Part shown: positions 1 to 5,896 of the stretch, one piece after another
Layout of the letters: every line of letters starts with the position of its first letter
Position numbering within the stretch: position 1 is the stretch's first letter
NCBI GenBank assembly: GCA_910587325.1
Contig: CAJUKB010000021.1
Span: 1-26,044, forward strand
Source: an uncultured Bacilli bacterium
GTDB lineage: Bacteria; Bacillota_I; Bacilli_A; RF39; UBA660
Length of the DNA: 26,044 nt
Direction: 5' to 3'
The notes under the pieces: generated by a model
Database searches by the model: none
What the model was told of the DNA's origin: nothing
What the model saw: only the letters and a program-made list of their open reading frames with translations
Translations under genes and position numbers: made by a program

Positions 1-67
1 GTATCATTTTAACTAATTATAAATAGGTATCATTTCTAAAAAGGATTAACAAATTGCCGAAAACATA

Positions 68-96
68 TTGATTTTTATAAGTATGTATGATAAATT
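68..96 (+). promoter_or_regulatory. candidate promoter for secE-nusG
   Basis: TTGATT (68-73), a 17-bp spacer and TAAATT (91-96) lie about 50 bp ahead of the secE start. An alternative pair, TTGCCG (54-59) and TATAAG (76-81) with 16 bp between, overlaps it. Neither is close to consensus, so which is used is uncertain. Nothing else is recognisable in positions 1-148 except a 9-bp direct repeat GTATCATTT at 1-9 and 27-35. Confidence 0.35.
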
Positions 97-148
97 ATGT
101 TTAACAAAGCACGAAAGTGTTTTTTATTTGGAAAAAGGAGTTTTTTGG

Positions 149-361
149 ATGGCAAAGAAAAAAGACAAAAAAAAGAAAAATTCTAAGAAAAAAGAAGGAT
201 TTTTTAAAGGAATTAAGTTAGAATTAAAAAAAGTAACATGGCCTAGTAAAAAGGAAGTATTTAAGTATTCTATGGCCACACTTGTATTTTGTATTGTGGT
301 GATGGCTTTCTTTCAAATTTTAGATTTAGGATTATCTGTTGTAAAAGGAGTGTTTAATTAA
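149..361 (+). CDS. secE: preprotein translocase subunit SecE
   Basis: Small membrane subunit that clamps the SecY channel in the SecYEG translocon of the cytoplasmic membrane. The 70-aa protein has a very Lys-rich cytoplasmic N-terminus (residues 1-17), the family signature ELKKVTWPSKKEV in the amphipathic helix (about 25-37), then a single TM helix (about 41-62). This is the usual single-TM Gram-positive form. I chose the ATG at 149 because AAAAAGGAG sits 8 bp upstream; an in-frame extension back to 68 has no ribosome binding site. The stop shares one base with the nusG start (TAATG), indicating translational coupling. secE-nusG adjacency is nearly universal in bacteria. Confidence 0.95.
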   Translation: MAKKKDKKKKNSKKKEGFFKGIKLELKKVTWPSKKEVFKYSMATLVFCIVVMAFFQILDLGLSVVKGVFN

Positions 362-891
362 TGGATAAGTTATGGTATGTTATTACAACGTATGTTGGAC
401 ATGAGGACAATGTTAAAGAAAAACTAGAAGCTCGTACGGAATCTATGGGAATGCAAGAAAATATTTTCCGTGTGATTATTCCAACTACAACAGAAGTCGA
501 AGTAAAAGACGGTGTGCAAAAAGAAAAAACAAAAAAGATGTTTCCAGGATATGTTTTTGTGGAAATGGTTATGAGTGATGAGGCATGGTATGCTGTACGT
601 AATACTCCAGGGGTTACAGGATTTATTGGTTCTTCAGGTAAAGGTGCCAAACCAACTCCATTATTGCCACAAGAAGTGGATAGAATACTTGTTAATATGG
701 GAATTTCAAGAGTAGATGTGGAAGCTGAACTTAAAGTAGGAGAAAAAGTAAATGTAATTGATGGACCATTCAAAGGTATGATGGGTACAATTGATGCAAT
801 TGACATGGAAAATAATAAGTTAACTGTATTAATTGATTTATTTGGGCAAGAAACACCAGTTGAAGTGGAACTTTATCAAGTAAGTAAATAA
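361..891 (+). CDS. nusG: transcription termination/antitermination factor NusG
   Basis: General transcription elongation factor that binds RNA polymerase and couples it to ribosomes or Rho. At 176 aa it is of normal length. The NGN domain covers about residues 4-110, starting WYVITTYVGHEDNVKEKLE and including the FPGYVFVEM and RNTPGVTGFIG motifs. The KOW domain follows a linker and contains GEKVNVIDGPFKGMMGTI (about 128-145). The start overlaps the secE stop by one base, with AAAAGGAG (343-350) as ribosome binding site inside secE. A strong intrinsic terminator follows immediately, so secE-nusG forms a closed two-gene operon. Confidence 0.97.
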   Translation: MDKLWYVITTYVGHEDNVKEKLEARTESMGMQENIFRVIIPTTTEVEVKDGVQKEKTKKMFPGYVFVEMVMSDEAWYAVRNTPGVTGFIGSSGKGAKPTPLLPQEVDRILVNMGISRVDVEAELKVGEKVNVIDGPFKGMMGTIDAIDMENNKLTVLIDLFGQETPVEVELYQVSK

Positions 892-918
892 AAGAATTGA
901 TTATTCAATTCTTTTTTT
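892..918 (+). terminator. intrinsic terminator after nusG
   Basis: Perfect 9-bp inverted repeat AAGAATTGA (892-900) / TCAATTCTT (905-913) with a TTAT loop, running into a T tract (912-918). It starts directly after the nusG stop codon. Confidence 0.9.
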
Positions 919-926
919 GGTAATAT
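897..926 (+). promoter_or_regulatory. candidate promoter for the 946 gene
   Basis: TTGATT (897-902), an 18-bp spacer and TAATAT (921-926). The -35 lies inside the nusG terminator stem. The predicted start, about 7-8 bp past the -10, falls at the AGGTGAG Shine-Dalgarno, matching the short-leader layout of several other genes here. Moderate match only. Confidence 0.4.
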
Positions 927-945
927 AGTTTAAAGGTGAGGTAAA

Positions 946-1644
946 ATGTATTATATTGAACAAATTGATGACGAATATGTAAAATATGTGGTTTCTTTAG
1001 ATGAGGAAAAGTTAAAAGAATTAAGAGATGAAATCATTAGAAATTGTGGGGAAATTATTCATTATTGTTATCTATCTCCTTCAAGACTAGAGAGCATAGT
1101 ACGACAAAATAATGAATTAAAATATATTGAAAACTTTAGAACAAAATATGTAAGATATAGTAATAAGCATGGGGAAATATATGTGTATAGTTATGATGCA
1201 TATGATAATACAAGACTTAGTGAATTAATTGACTCCTTATTAGGAGGTGATTCTTCTGTAATATCAGAAATAAAAAATCCAGTTTTTAAAAGAATGAGAA
1301 AGACGTTAAAATTGAGAAATCCTAAAAAAAGACTAAATGTACTTTTATCAAAAGAAGAACTTAGTGAGAAAGAAATGTGTAAATTAGAAGAGTTAAAACA
1401 AAAATTAAAGTTTTATAACAAATATCAAAAGTTAAACAAAGAGCGAAAATCTGACATTGAATATTATCCGTTAGTACTTACATGCATTAATATGATTGAA
1501 ATTGAAAGAATCAGTGTTGCTAAAATAATAGAGTGGCAAACGTTAGTACAACAAACGAATAATACTTTAGAAGAATTAAAACCTTTTTTTATAGGAACAA
1601 ATCAGGAAGATATATTGTCACTAGGACTTAAAAAAGAGTTGTAA
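946..1644 (+). CDS. hypothetical protein, between nusG and rplK
   Basis: I do not recognise this 232-aa protein. It has no signal peptide or membrane segment and looks cytosolic. The N-terminal half (about 1-110) is acidic and mixed alpha/beta in appearance, with many Tyr residues. The middle (about 113-165) is strongly basic and helical, with RMRKTLKLRNPKKRL followed by Lys/Glu-rich helices. The C-terminus is helical. AAAGGTGAGG (932-941) precedes the ATG, and the gene has its own candidate promoter behind the nusG terminator. It sits where nusG and rplK are normally adjacent, so it is a lineage-specific insertion. The basic helical segment could bind nucleic acid, but that is a guess. Confidence 0.75.
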   Translation: MYYIEQIDDEYVKYVVSLDEEKLKELRDEIIRNCGEIIHYCYLSPSRLESIVRQNNELKYIENFRTKYVRYSNKHGEIYVYSYDAYDNTRLSELIDSLLGGDSSVISEIKNPVFKRMRKTLKLRNPKKRLNVLLSKEELSEKEMCKLEELKQKLKFYNKYQKLNKERKSDIEYYPLVLTCINMIEIERISVAKIIEWQTLVQQTNNTLEELKPFFIGTNQEDILSLGLKKEL

Positions 1645-1685
1645 ACACGTAATTTTTGTGCTATTATCTTAATTGCAATCGCATA

Positions 1686-1694
1686 TGTTATATT
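1686..1694 (+). promoter_or_regulatory. candidate extended -10 promoter for rplK-rplA
   Basis: TG (1686-1687), one base, then TATATT (1689-1694) form an extended -10. There is no good -35. Initiation near 1701 would place the L1-binding hairpin (1707-1741) at the very 5' end of the transcript, which fits autogenous control. Confidence 0.45.
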
Positions 1695-1706
1695 AGATTG
1701 TGTTTA

Positions 1707-1741
1707 AGTGGGAGGGAAATGCGGATTTGCCCATGACCACT
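1707..1741 (+). promoter_or_regulatory. ribosomal protein L1 binding site in the rplK leader
   Basis: AGTGG (1707-1711) pairs with CCACT (1737-1741). An asymmetric internal loop follows, with GAG on one side and ATGA on the other. An upper stem GGGAAAT/ATTTGCCC (one bulged G) closes on a GCGG loop. GTGGGAG opposite ATGACCAC is the known L1 recognition element, shared by 23S rRNA and L11-operon leaders. By family knowledge, excess L1 bound here represses translation of rplK-rplA. The start codon of rplK lies 35 bases downstream. Confidence 0.8.
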
Positions 1742-1775
1742 AAACGAAAAATAAATTTTAATGGAGGTGTTTTTC

Positions 1776-2372
1776 GTGGCAAAAGAAGTCGTAAAGAAAA
1801 TTAAATTGCAAATTGAAGCTGGTAAAGCGACCCCTGCTCCACCCGTTGGAACATGTTTAGGTCCTGCAGGAATCAATATTCAAGATTTCTGTTCTAAATT
1901 TAATGAACAAACTCGTGATAAAATGGGAGATATTGTTCCTTGTGAAATATCTGTTTATGAAGATAGAAGCTTCGATTTTGTTATAAAAACAGCACCAGCT
2001 GGATTCTTACTTAAGAAAGCGGCTAAGGTTTCTAAAGGAAGTAAAAAAGGAGCAAACGAAATTGTTGCTACAATTACAAAAGAAGACCTTAGAAGTATTG
2101 CGGAAACAAAATTGCCTGATTTAAATGCTTATGACGTAGAATCTGCAATGAATATCATTGAAGGTACTGCAAGAAACATGGGGATCGCTATTAAAGGTGT
2201 TAATGATGCAGAACTTCAAGAACAAGCAAAAGAAGCGCAAGTACATGAGGCTGAAATGGCAAAACGTGATGAAGAATTAGCTGAGATGGAAGCAGAAGCA
2301 CAAGAACTTGCAAGTGGAAACGTAGAAGTTCCAGTTGCTACTGATGAACAAGAAGAAACTACTGAAGAATAG
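1776..2372 (+). CDS. rplK: 50S ribosomal protein L11 with acidic C-terminal extension
   Basis: L11 forms the GTPase-associated centre with 23S rRNA and is where EF-G, EF-Tu and stringent factors act. The core (residues 1-141) is typical: IKLQIEAGKATPAPPVG at the N-terminal domain, the GPAGINIQDFC switch region, KTAPAGFLLKKAA, and the rRNA-binding C-domain ending EGTARNMGIAIKG. The start is a GTG at 1776 with GGAGGTG (1763-1769) upstream; the in-frame ATG at 1761 overlaps that ribosome binding site and is unlikely. L11 normally ends near residue 141. Here about 57 further residues follow, first an Ala/Glu/Gln/Lys-rich helix and then a Thr/Glu-rich acidic tail. The frame is intact, so this is a real extension. 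Followed by rplA. Confidence 0.96.
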   Translation: MAKEVVKKIKLQIEAGKATPAPPVGTCLGPAGINIQDFCSKFNEQTRDKMGDIVPCEISVYEDRSFDFVIKTAPAGFLLKKAAKVSKGSKKGANEIVATITKEDLRSIAETKLPDLNAYDVESAMNIIEGTARNMGIAIKGVNDAELQEQAKEAQVHEAEMAKRDEELAEMEAEAQELASGNVEVPVATDEQEETTEE

Positions 2373-2435
2373 TAAATAAATAAAATTACAAAATAAAAAA
2401 GAGTCCGCTAATAAACCACAGTTAGGAGGAGAATT

Positions 2436-3134
2436 ATGAAGAAGTTTGGAAAAAAATATGTGGAAGCTTCAAAAAATGTAGAAAAAAATAAAGAGTATAC
2501 TATTAATGAAGCAATCAAGTTAGTAAAAGAAACTTCAATTACAAAATTTGATAGTACTGTTGATGTTGCTATTAAACTTAATGTTGATCCTAAAAAAGCT
2601 GACCAACAATTAAGAGGTTCTTTTGTACTTCCAAATGGTACAGGAAAATCTAAGAAAATTTTAGTAATTGCTAAAGGTGCCCAAGCAGAAGCAGCAAAAA
2701 GTGCTGGAGCTGACTATGTTGGAGATAAAGATATGATTGATAAAATCCAAAATGAAAATTGGTTTGATTATGATGTTATTATTGCAACTCCTGATATGAT
2801 GCCAGAACTTGGTAAAATTGGTAAAATTTTAGGTCCTAAAGGTTTAATGCCAAACCCTAAAACAAATACGGTTACTGCCAATGTTACTTCTGCAATTGAA
2901 GACGTTAAAAAAGGTATGGTTAGTTATAAAACTGATACTTATGGAAACGTACATAGTGTTGTAGGAAAAGTTTCTTTTGATGAAGCGAAATTACAAGAAA
3001 ATTTAGAATACATTGTAAATACAATTTCTAAATTAAAACCTGCAAGTGTTAAAGGAAAATTTATTAAATCTATTACGATTGCTTCTACAATGGGTCCTGG
3101 AATTAAATTAGATAAGAATTCTTTTGACATTTAG
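2436..3134 (+). CDS. rplA: 50S ribosomal protein L1
   Basis: L1 forms the mobile L1 stalk that helps release E-site tRNA, and also represses its own operon by binding the leader at 1707-1741. The 232-aa length is normal. Clear family blocks are KFDSTVDVAIKLNVDPKKADQ (about 37-57), VLPNGTGK, DYDVIIATPDMMPELGKIG and LGPKGLMPNPKTNTVT, and the ending KSITIASTMGPGIKLD. Ribosome binding site TTAGGAGGAG (2422-2431) precedes the ATG. The gap from rplK is 63 bp with no terminator, so the two are co-transcribed. The last codons contain the -35 box of the rplJ promoter. Confidence 0.97.
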   Translation: MKKFGKKYVEASKNVEKNKEYTINEAIKLVKETSITKFDSTVDVAIKLNVDPKKADQQLRGSFVLPNGTGKSKKILVIAKGAQAEAAKSAGADYVGDKDMIDKIQNENWFDYDVIIATPDMMPELGKIGKILGPKGLMPNPKTNTVTANVTSAIEDVKKGMVSYKTDTYGNVHSVVGKVSFDEAKLQENLEYIVNTISKLKPASVKGKFIKSITIASTMGPGIKLDKNSFDI

Positions 3135-3152
3135 AAAATATTTTAATATAAT
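3124..3152 (+). promoter_or_regulatory. consensus promoter for rplJ-rplL
   Basis: TTGACA (3124-3129), exactly 17 bp, TATAAT (3147-3152): a perfect sigma-70/sigma-A promoter. The -35 box is inside the final codons of rplA. The predicted start at about 3159 coincides with the first base of the L10 leader base-pairing element. Confidence 0.9.
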
Positions 3153-3158
3153 ACGAAT

Positions 3159-3273
3159 AGAAAAGCGAAATAAACCGAAGACAGTAGGGGAGAAATCTTA
3201 ATTATCCTACCGAGGGAAAACGAATACTTATAACTTTTATAAGCTCTTTTTCCTTCCGGAAAAGGGCTTTTCT
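3159..3273 (+). promoter_or_regulatory. L10 (rplJ) leader with transcription attenuator
   Basis: Firmicutes-type rplJ leader. It carries the conserved ACCGAAGACAGTAGG block, a GTAGG/CCTAC stem (3184-3188/3206-3210) followed by CGAGGGAAAACGAA, and then an intrinsic terminator hairpin with arms at about 3242-3253 and 3258-3268 running into TTTTCT. The first bases of the leader, AGAAAAGC (3159-3166), are perfectly complementary to GCTTTTCT (3266-3273), the 3' arm and tail of that terminator, so an antiterminator and a terminator are mutually exclusive. By family knowledge the L10-L12 complex binds the leader and favours termination when in excess. Confidence 0.88.
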
Positions 3274-3293
3274 ATTGAGATAAGGAGGATTAT

Positions 3294-3791
3294 ATGGCAA
3301 GTCAAAAAGTTCTTAATGAGAAAAAAGAGATTGTTGCTGAGATTACGGAAAAAATTAAAAATAGCGAAACTGTTATTTTGTTCCAATACCAAGGTTTAAC
3401 AGTTGCTGATATTAGCACATTAAGAACAAAATTAAGAGATGCTAATGCAGAAGTAAAAGTGTATAAAAATACGTTACTAAAAAGAGCATTGGATGATTTA
3501 AAGCTTAATTTAGATGGATTTCTAGAAGGACCAAATGCGATTCTTTTTGGTAAAGACTTACTAGAACCAATCAAGGTTATCGCTGACTTTGCAAAAGAAA
3601 ACGAGAAACTTGATATACGAGTTGGTATTATTAGTGGCGACGTAGCTAACTTAGATACCATTCGTGAATATGCAAATATCCCATCAAGAGACGGATTACT
3701 TACAATGCTTGCTGGTGGTATGATGCAATATGTTAGAGATTTAGCAATAGGTTTAAACCTTTATGCTGAACAATTAGAAGAAAATAATTAA
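3294..3791 (+). CDS. rplJ: 50S ribosomal protein L10
   Basis: L10 is the base of the ribosomal stalk: its N-domain binds 23S rRNA next to L11 and its C-terminal helix carries L7/L12 dimers. The 165-aa protein has the family pattern KIKNSETVILFQYQGLTVADISTLRTKLRD (about 21-50), the YKNTLLKRAL motif, and GPNAILFG. The C-terminal helix (about 142-165) that docks L12 is present. AAGGAGG (3282-3288) precedes the ATG. Expression is expected to be controlled by the leader attenuator immediately upstream. rplL follows after 17 bp. Confidence 0.96.
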   Translation: MASQKVLNEKKEIVAEITEKIKNSETVILFQYQGLTVADISTLRTKLRDANAEVKVYKNTLLKRALDDLKLNLDGFLEGPNAILFGKDLLEPIKVIADFAKENEKLDIRVGIISGDVANLDTIREYANIPSRDGLLTMLAGGMMQYVRDLAIGLNLYAEQLEENN

Positions 3792-3808
3792 TTAGGAGGA
3801 GAAAAATT

Positions 3809-4180
3809 ATGGCTAAATTAAACAAAGAAGATTTTATTAGTGCTTTAAAAGAAATGACTATTCTTGAAGTAAAAGAATTAGTTGATGCAATGAAAGATGA
3901 GTTAGGAATTGATCCAAGTGCTGTTGCAGTTGCTGCTGCACCTGTTGCTAGTGGAGCTGAAGACGCAGGTTCTGCATCTAAAACAGTAGTTCTTAAAAAT
4001 GCTGGAGGAAACAAAATTGCTGTTATTAAATTATTGAAAGAAATTACTGGTCTTGGACTTGTAGAAGCAAAAGCATTAGCTGATAACGGCGGTAATGTTA
4101 AAGAAAACGTACCTAGTGATGAAGCAAATCAAATTAAAGCACAACTTGAAGAAGCTGGAGCAGAAATCGAATTAGCTTAA
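3809..4180 (+). CDS. rplL: 50S ribosomal protein L7/L12
   Basis: L12 dimers form the flexible stalk that recruits translational GTPases such as EF-G and EF-Tu (both encoded below). The 123-aa protein has the N-terminal dimerisation helices (1-33), an Ala/Val-rich hinge (about 38-52), and the C-terminal globular domain with KTVVLKNAGGNKIAVIKLLK and TGLGLVEAKAL. The factor-binding surface differs slightly from most Firmicutes (VLKNAGGNK, ADNGGNVKENV) but the fold signature is intact. AGGAGG (3793-3798) precedes the ATG. A terminator follows the stop, closing the rplJ-rplL operon. The usual next genes, rpoB and rpoC, are absent. Confidence 0.96.
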   Translation: MAKLNKEDFISALKEMTILEVKELVDAMKDELGIDPSAVAVAAAPVASGAEDAGSASKTVVLKNAGGNKIAVIKLLKEITGLGLVEAKALADNGGNVKENVPSDEANQIKAQLEEAGAEIELA

Positions 4181-4206
4181 GGGTAGAAAAAATCTACTCT
4201 TTTTTT
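4181..4206 (+). terminator. intrinsic terminator after rplL
   Basis: GGGTAGA (4181-4187) pairs with TCTACTC (4193-4199), with one G-T wobble, followed by seven Ts. It begins on the base after the rplL stop. Confidence 0.88.
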
Positions 4207-4516
4207 GTTATTATAAAGAAATTGTTAATTTAAAGGGAAAATAGAACTTTCTATATTTATACAACAAGGAAATGGTTATGCAGTTTCAAAATTTTATTTA
4301 GAAAAAAGAAAGAGATTTTACATTTGTAAACCTTATTTTCTTTTTAAATTCTGCCAAAATTTAAAAAGAAACAAAACTATCCAAAACGATAATAGAATGT
4401 GTAAAGCCCATTAAGGAAAAAGTATATTTTAATTATTATCGTGCTTCAAATGGTTTTTATTTTCTGTTATCGCTATTAAAAGTAGGTCTTGTTCATATTT
4501 TTAGCCCAAAAGAAAA
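4207..4516 (+). other. gene-poor stretch, possible decayed coding sequence
   Basis: No intact gene is visible between the rplL terminator and a second terminator at 4517-4547. Two overlapping stop-to-stop frames of about 55-60 codons, neither with a convincing start, read like protein. One contains IQQGNGYAVSKFYLEKRK; the other, ending at a TAG just before the second terminator, contains YYRASNGFYFLLSLLK and VGLVHIFSPKEKEK. A terminator with no gene in front of it also suggests a lost gene. I could not assign a family. This is where rpoB-rpoC or the small methyltransferase gene often found after rplL would lie, but I see no similarity to either. Confidence 0.3.
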
Positions 4517-4547
4517 AGAAAAGTAGTTGCAACTTTTCTCTTTTTTT
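4517..4547 (+). terminator. intrinsic terminator without an intact upstream gene
   Basis: AGAAAAGT (4517-4524) and ACTTTTCT (4532-4539) form a perfect 8-bp stem with a 7-base loop, then C and seven Ts (4541-4547). Confidence 0.75.
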
Positions 4548-4592
4548 GATGGGGTTTAAAATTTTTGCCGGAACTTAAATTATTTTCATGTA

Positions 4593-4621
4593 TTGAATTT
4601 AAAAAAAATTTTTTGTATAAT
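4593..4621 (+). promoter_or_regulatory. promoter for the 4638 gene
   Basis: TTGAAT (4593-4598), 17 bp, TATAAT (4616-4621). The predicted start at about 4628 is the first A of the Shine-Dalgarno AGGTGAT (4628-4634), giving a leader of only about 10 bases. Confidence 0.8.
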
Positions 4622-4637
4622 CATAATAGGTGATAAT

Positions 4638-4901
4638 ATGAAGAAGGTAATTTTAACAGTATTAAAAGTAGTAGTATTGGTTATCTTATTTGCTTGGATA
4701 ATAATTGTATTTACTGACTACTTTAGAGTAAGAAATGGAAATAATCCAATGTTCTGTTTATCAGAAGAAACAAAAGAATATAGTGATGGTTCTAATTACA
4801 TTTGTAATGGATTAGGATATAAAATGATACGTTATGAACGTACTTGCTTGACTGCAACGGAATTTGGTCCATTTATTATTAAAGAAAGACAATGTGAGTA
4901 A
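4638..4901 (+). CDS. small single-TM membrane protein, hypothetical
   Basis: An 87-aa protein with a hydrophobic N-terminal anchor (about residues 4-25), then DYFRVRNGNNPMFCLSEE and a short extracytoplasmic domain with four Cys (FCL, YICNGLGYK, RTCL, RQCE), which could form disulfides. From memory, similar small proteins of the pattern DYxRV..G..P.FC..EE...GxxYxCxGLGYK...EFGP are common hypotheticals in Firmicutes; the function is unknown. I chose the ATG at 4638 because it lies just after AGGTGAT. An upstream in-frame ATG at 4593 is inside the -35 box and cannot be transcribed. Its own promoter and the following promoter at 4908 suggest it is expressed alone. Confidence 0.8.
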   Translation: MKKVILTVLKVVVLVILFAWIIIVFTDYFRVRNGNNPMFCLSEETKEYSDGSNYICNGLGYKMIRYERTCLTATEFGPFIIKERQCE

Positions 4902-4907
4902 TTCTAT

Positions 4908-4936
4908 TTGCCATTATTAGGAACATATATTATAAT
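4908..4936 (+). promoter_or_regulatory. promoter for the 4958-5747 gene pair
   Basis: TTGCCA (4908-4913), 17 bp, TATAAT (4931-4936). An ATG at 4937 abuts the -10 box and so lies upstream of any transcript; the gene must start at 4958. Confidence 0.8.
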
Positions 4937-4957
4937 ATGGGACTAGTTGGTGATTAT

Positions 4958-5398
4958 ATGATATTAAATAACCATGGTTGGAGTTTGCAACAAATGATTT
5001 TATGTTGTGCAATTATATTAATTGCGTTTTTCTTTGTTATATTTTTTAGCATGCAACTTATGAATACATTTGGGGAGACTTTCAAAGAAAGTGTTACAGG
5101 AAATGTTACCTATGCAACTATTGAAAGAAATTTAGAACAGGGTGCACGTGCTTATATAAATGAATATTATATGCAAGAAATTGGAAGAGGAACGATTACT
5201 ATTTTAAAAGAAAATTTAATATATTATGATATTTTAAATGAAAATGATTTTGTAACTACTGAAAAAGATGTTTGTGATGGCTATGCTTTAGTAAGAAAAT
5301 ATAGTGATAATACTTTAAAAGTAGAGCCATATATTACATGTAGCCATTATATTACGAAAGATTTTCAAGAGTGGAGAATTGGTGAAATAAATGAATAA
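4958..5398 (+). CDS. pilin-like single-TM protein
   Basis: A 146-aa protein starting with a sequence that resembles a degenerate class III (prepilin) signal: NNHGWSLQQMI followed by a long hydrophobic helix (about 11-35). True prepilins have G-F-T-L-I-E-L; here the Phe is Trp and the conserved Glu at +5 is Gln, so processing by prepilin peptidase is doubtful. After the helix come a pilin-type alpha segment (NLEQGARAYINEYY), a beta-rich region, and CDGYALV ... PYITCSHYITK, whose two Cys probably form a disulfide. The next gene has the same Cys module. GGTGAT (4949-4954) is the ribosome binding site. It overlaps the next gene by 8 bases. Role in a secretion or pilus-like assembly is inference. 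Confidence 0.75.
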   Translation: MILNNHGWSLQQMILCCAIILIAFFFVIFFSMQLMNTFGETFKESVTGNVTYATIERNLEQGARAYINEYYMQEIGRGTITILKENLIYYDILNENDFVTTEKDVCDGYALVRKYSDNTLKVEPYITCSHYITKDFQEWRIGEINE

Positions 5399-5747
5399 AA
5401 TGAAAAAGATGTATGTCATTTGGGGAGTTGTAGTAGTCATTATTTTTGGATTACTAACTGCTTTTGGATTTTTATATAAAAATAAATCTGGAGCGTATAA
5501 GATATTAGAAGAAAAATTAGTGACAGCTGAAAAGAAATATGCAGATGCAAAATTCCTATATCCTCAAAATAGCGAACTAGTAAAAGTAAGTGCTCAAGAA
5601 ATGATAGAATATGGTGCATTAGATTCTTTAGAATATGATGGAACAACTTGTGATGGCTATGCTACCATTCAAAAAAAAGGAACTGTTTTTGAATACAAAG
5701 GATATGTATCCTGTGAAAATTACAAAACAAAAGGATATGAAGATTGA
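5391..5747 (+). CDS. membrane-anchored protein with pilin-like Cys domain
   Basis: A 118-aa protein with a TM helix at about residues 8-28 and an extracytoplasmic domain. The domain shows AEKKYADAKFLYPQ, SAQEMIEYGALDSLEYDG, then CDGYATIQKKG...GYVSCENYKTKGYE. The CDGYA and SCxxYxTK motifs align closely with CDGYALV and TCSHYITK of the gene before it, so the two are diverged duplicates. There is no prepilin cleavage motif. The start overlaps the previous stop by 8 bases, with GGTGA (5380-5384) as ribosome binding site, indicating a two-gene operon. A terminator follows directly after the TGA stop. Function unknown. Confidence 0.75.
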   Translation: MNKMKKMYVIWGVVVVIIFGLLTAFGFLYKNKSGAYKILEEKLVTAEKKYADAKFLYPQNSELVKVSAQEMIEYGALDSLEYDGTTCDGYATIQKKGTVFEYKGYVSCENYKTKGYED

Positions 5748-5748
5748 G

Positions 5749-5772
5749 TATGACATTTTGTCATATTTTTTC
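5749..5772 (+). terminator. intrinsic terminator after the 5391 gene
   Basis: TATGACA (5749-5755) and TGTCATA (5759-5765) with a three-base loop, followed by a T run through 5770. Confidence 0.85.
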
Positions 5773-5802
5773 TTGACTTTCATACAATATGGATGATATA
5801 GT
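5773..5802 (+). promoter_or_regulatory. promoter for rpsL-rpsG-fusA
   Basis: TTGACT (5773-5778), 18 bp, TATAGT (5797-5802), with TG at 5794-5795 making an extended -10. This gives an 88-base leader before rpsL. Confidence 0.8.
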
Positions 5803-5808
5803 ATTCAT

Positions 5809-5896
5809 GGTTTTTAAATGAGGTTCTATCTAGGTAGAGCTTAATTTAAACAATAATTTGATACACCGGGATGTGTGTTAATGAAAGGAGGACAAT
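5809..5896 (+). promoter_or_regulatory. rpsL leader with short hairpins, possible ribosomal protein target
   Basis: The leader holds a near-palindrome around TCTATCTAGGTAGAG (5825-5839) and the small hairpin ACACCGGGATGTGT (5863-5876) preceded by TTGAT. An ACACC-GG-ATGTGT element just ahead of rpsL is familiar from Firmicutes str operons, and such leaders are candidate targets for autoregulation by S12 or S7. No terminator-like T run is present, so control would be at translation. Inference only. Confidence 0.4.

Noticed and set aside
1..35. Direct repeat GTATCATTT at 1-9 and 27-35
   Set aside because: Only nine bases in AT-rich sequence at the window edge; no third copy or link to a promoter element is visible.
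354..806. Long open frame on the minus strand inside nusG
   Set aside because: Antisense of a certain gene, with no ribosome binding site and Ser/Thr/Ile-rich composition typical of a reverse-complement shadow.
3302..3661. Minus-strand open frame opposite rplJ
   Set aside because: Shadow of rplJ; no start signals.
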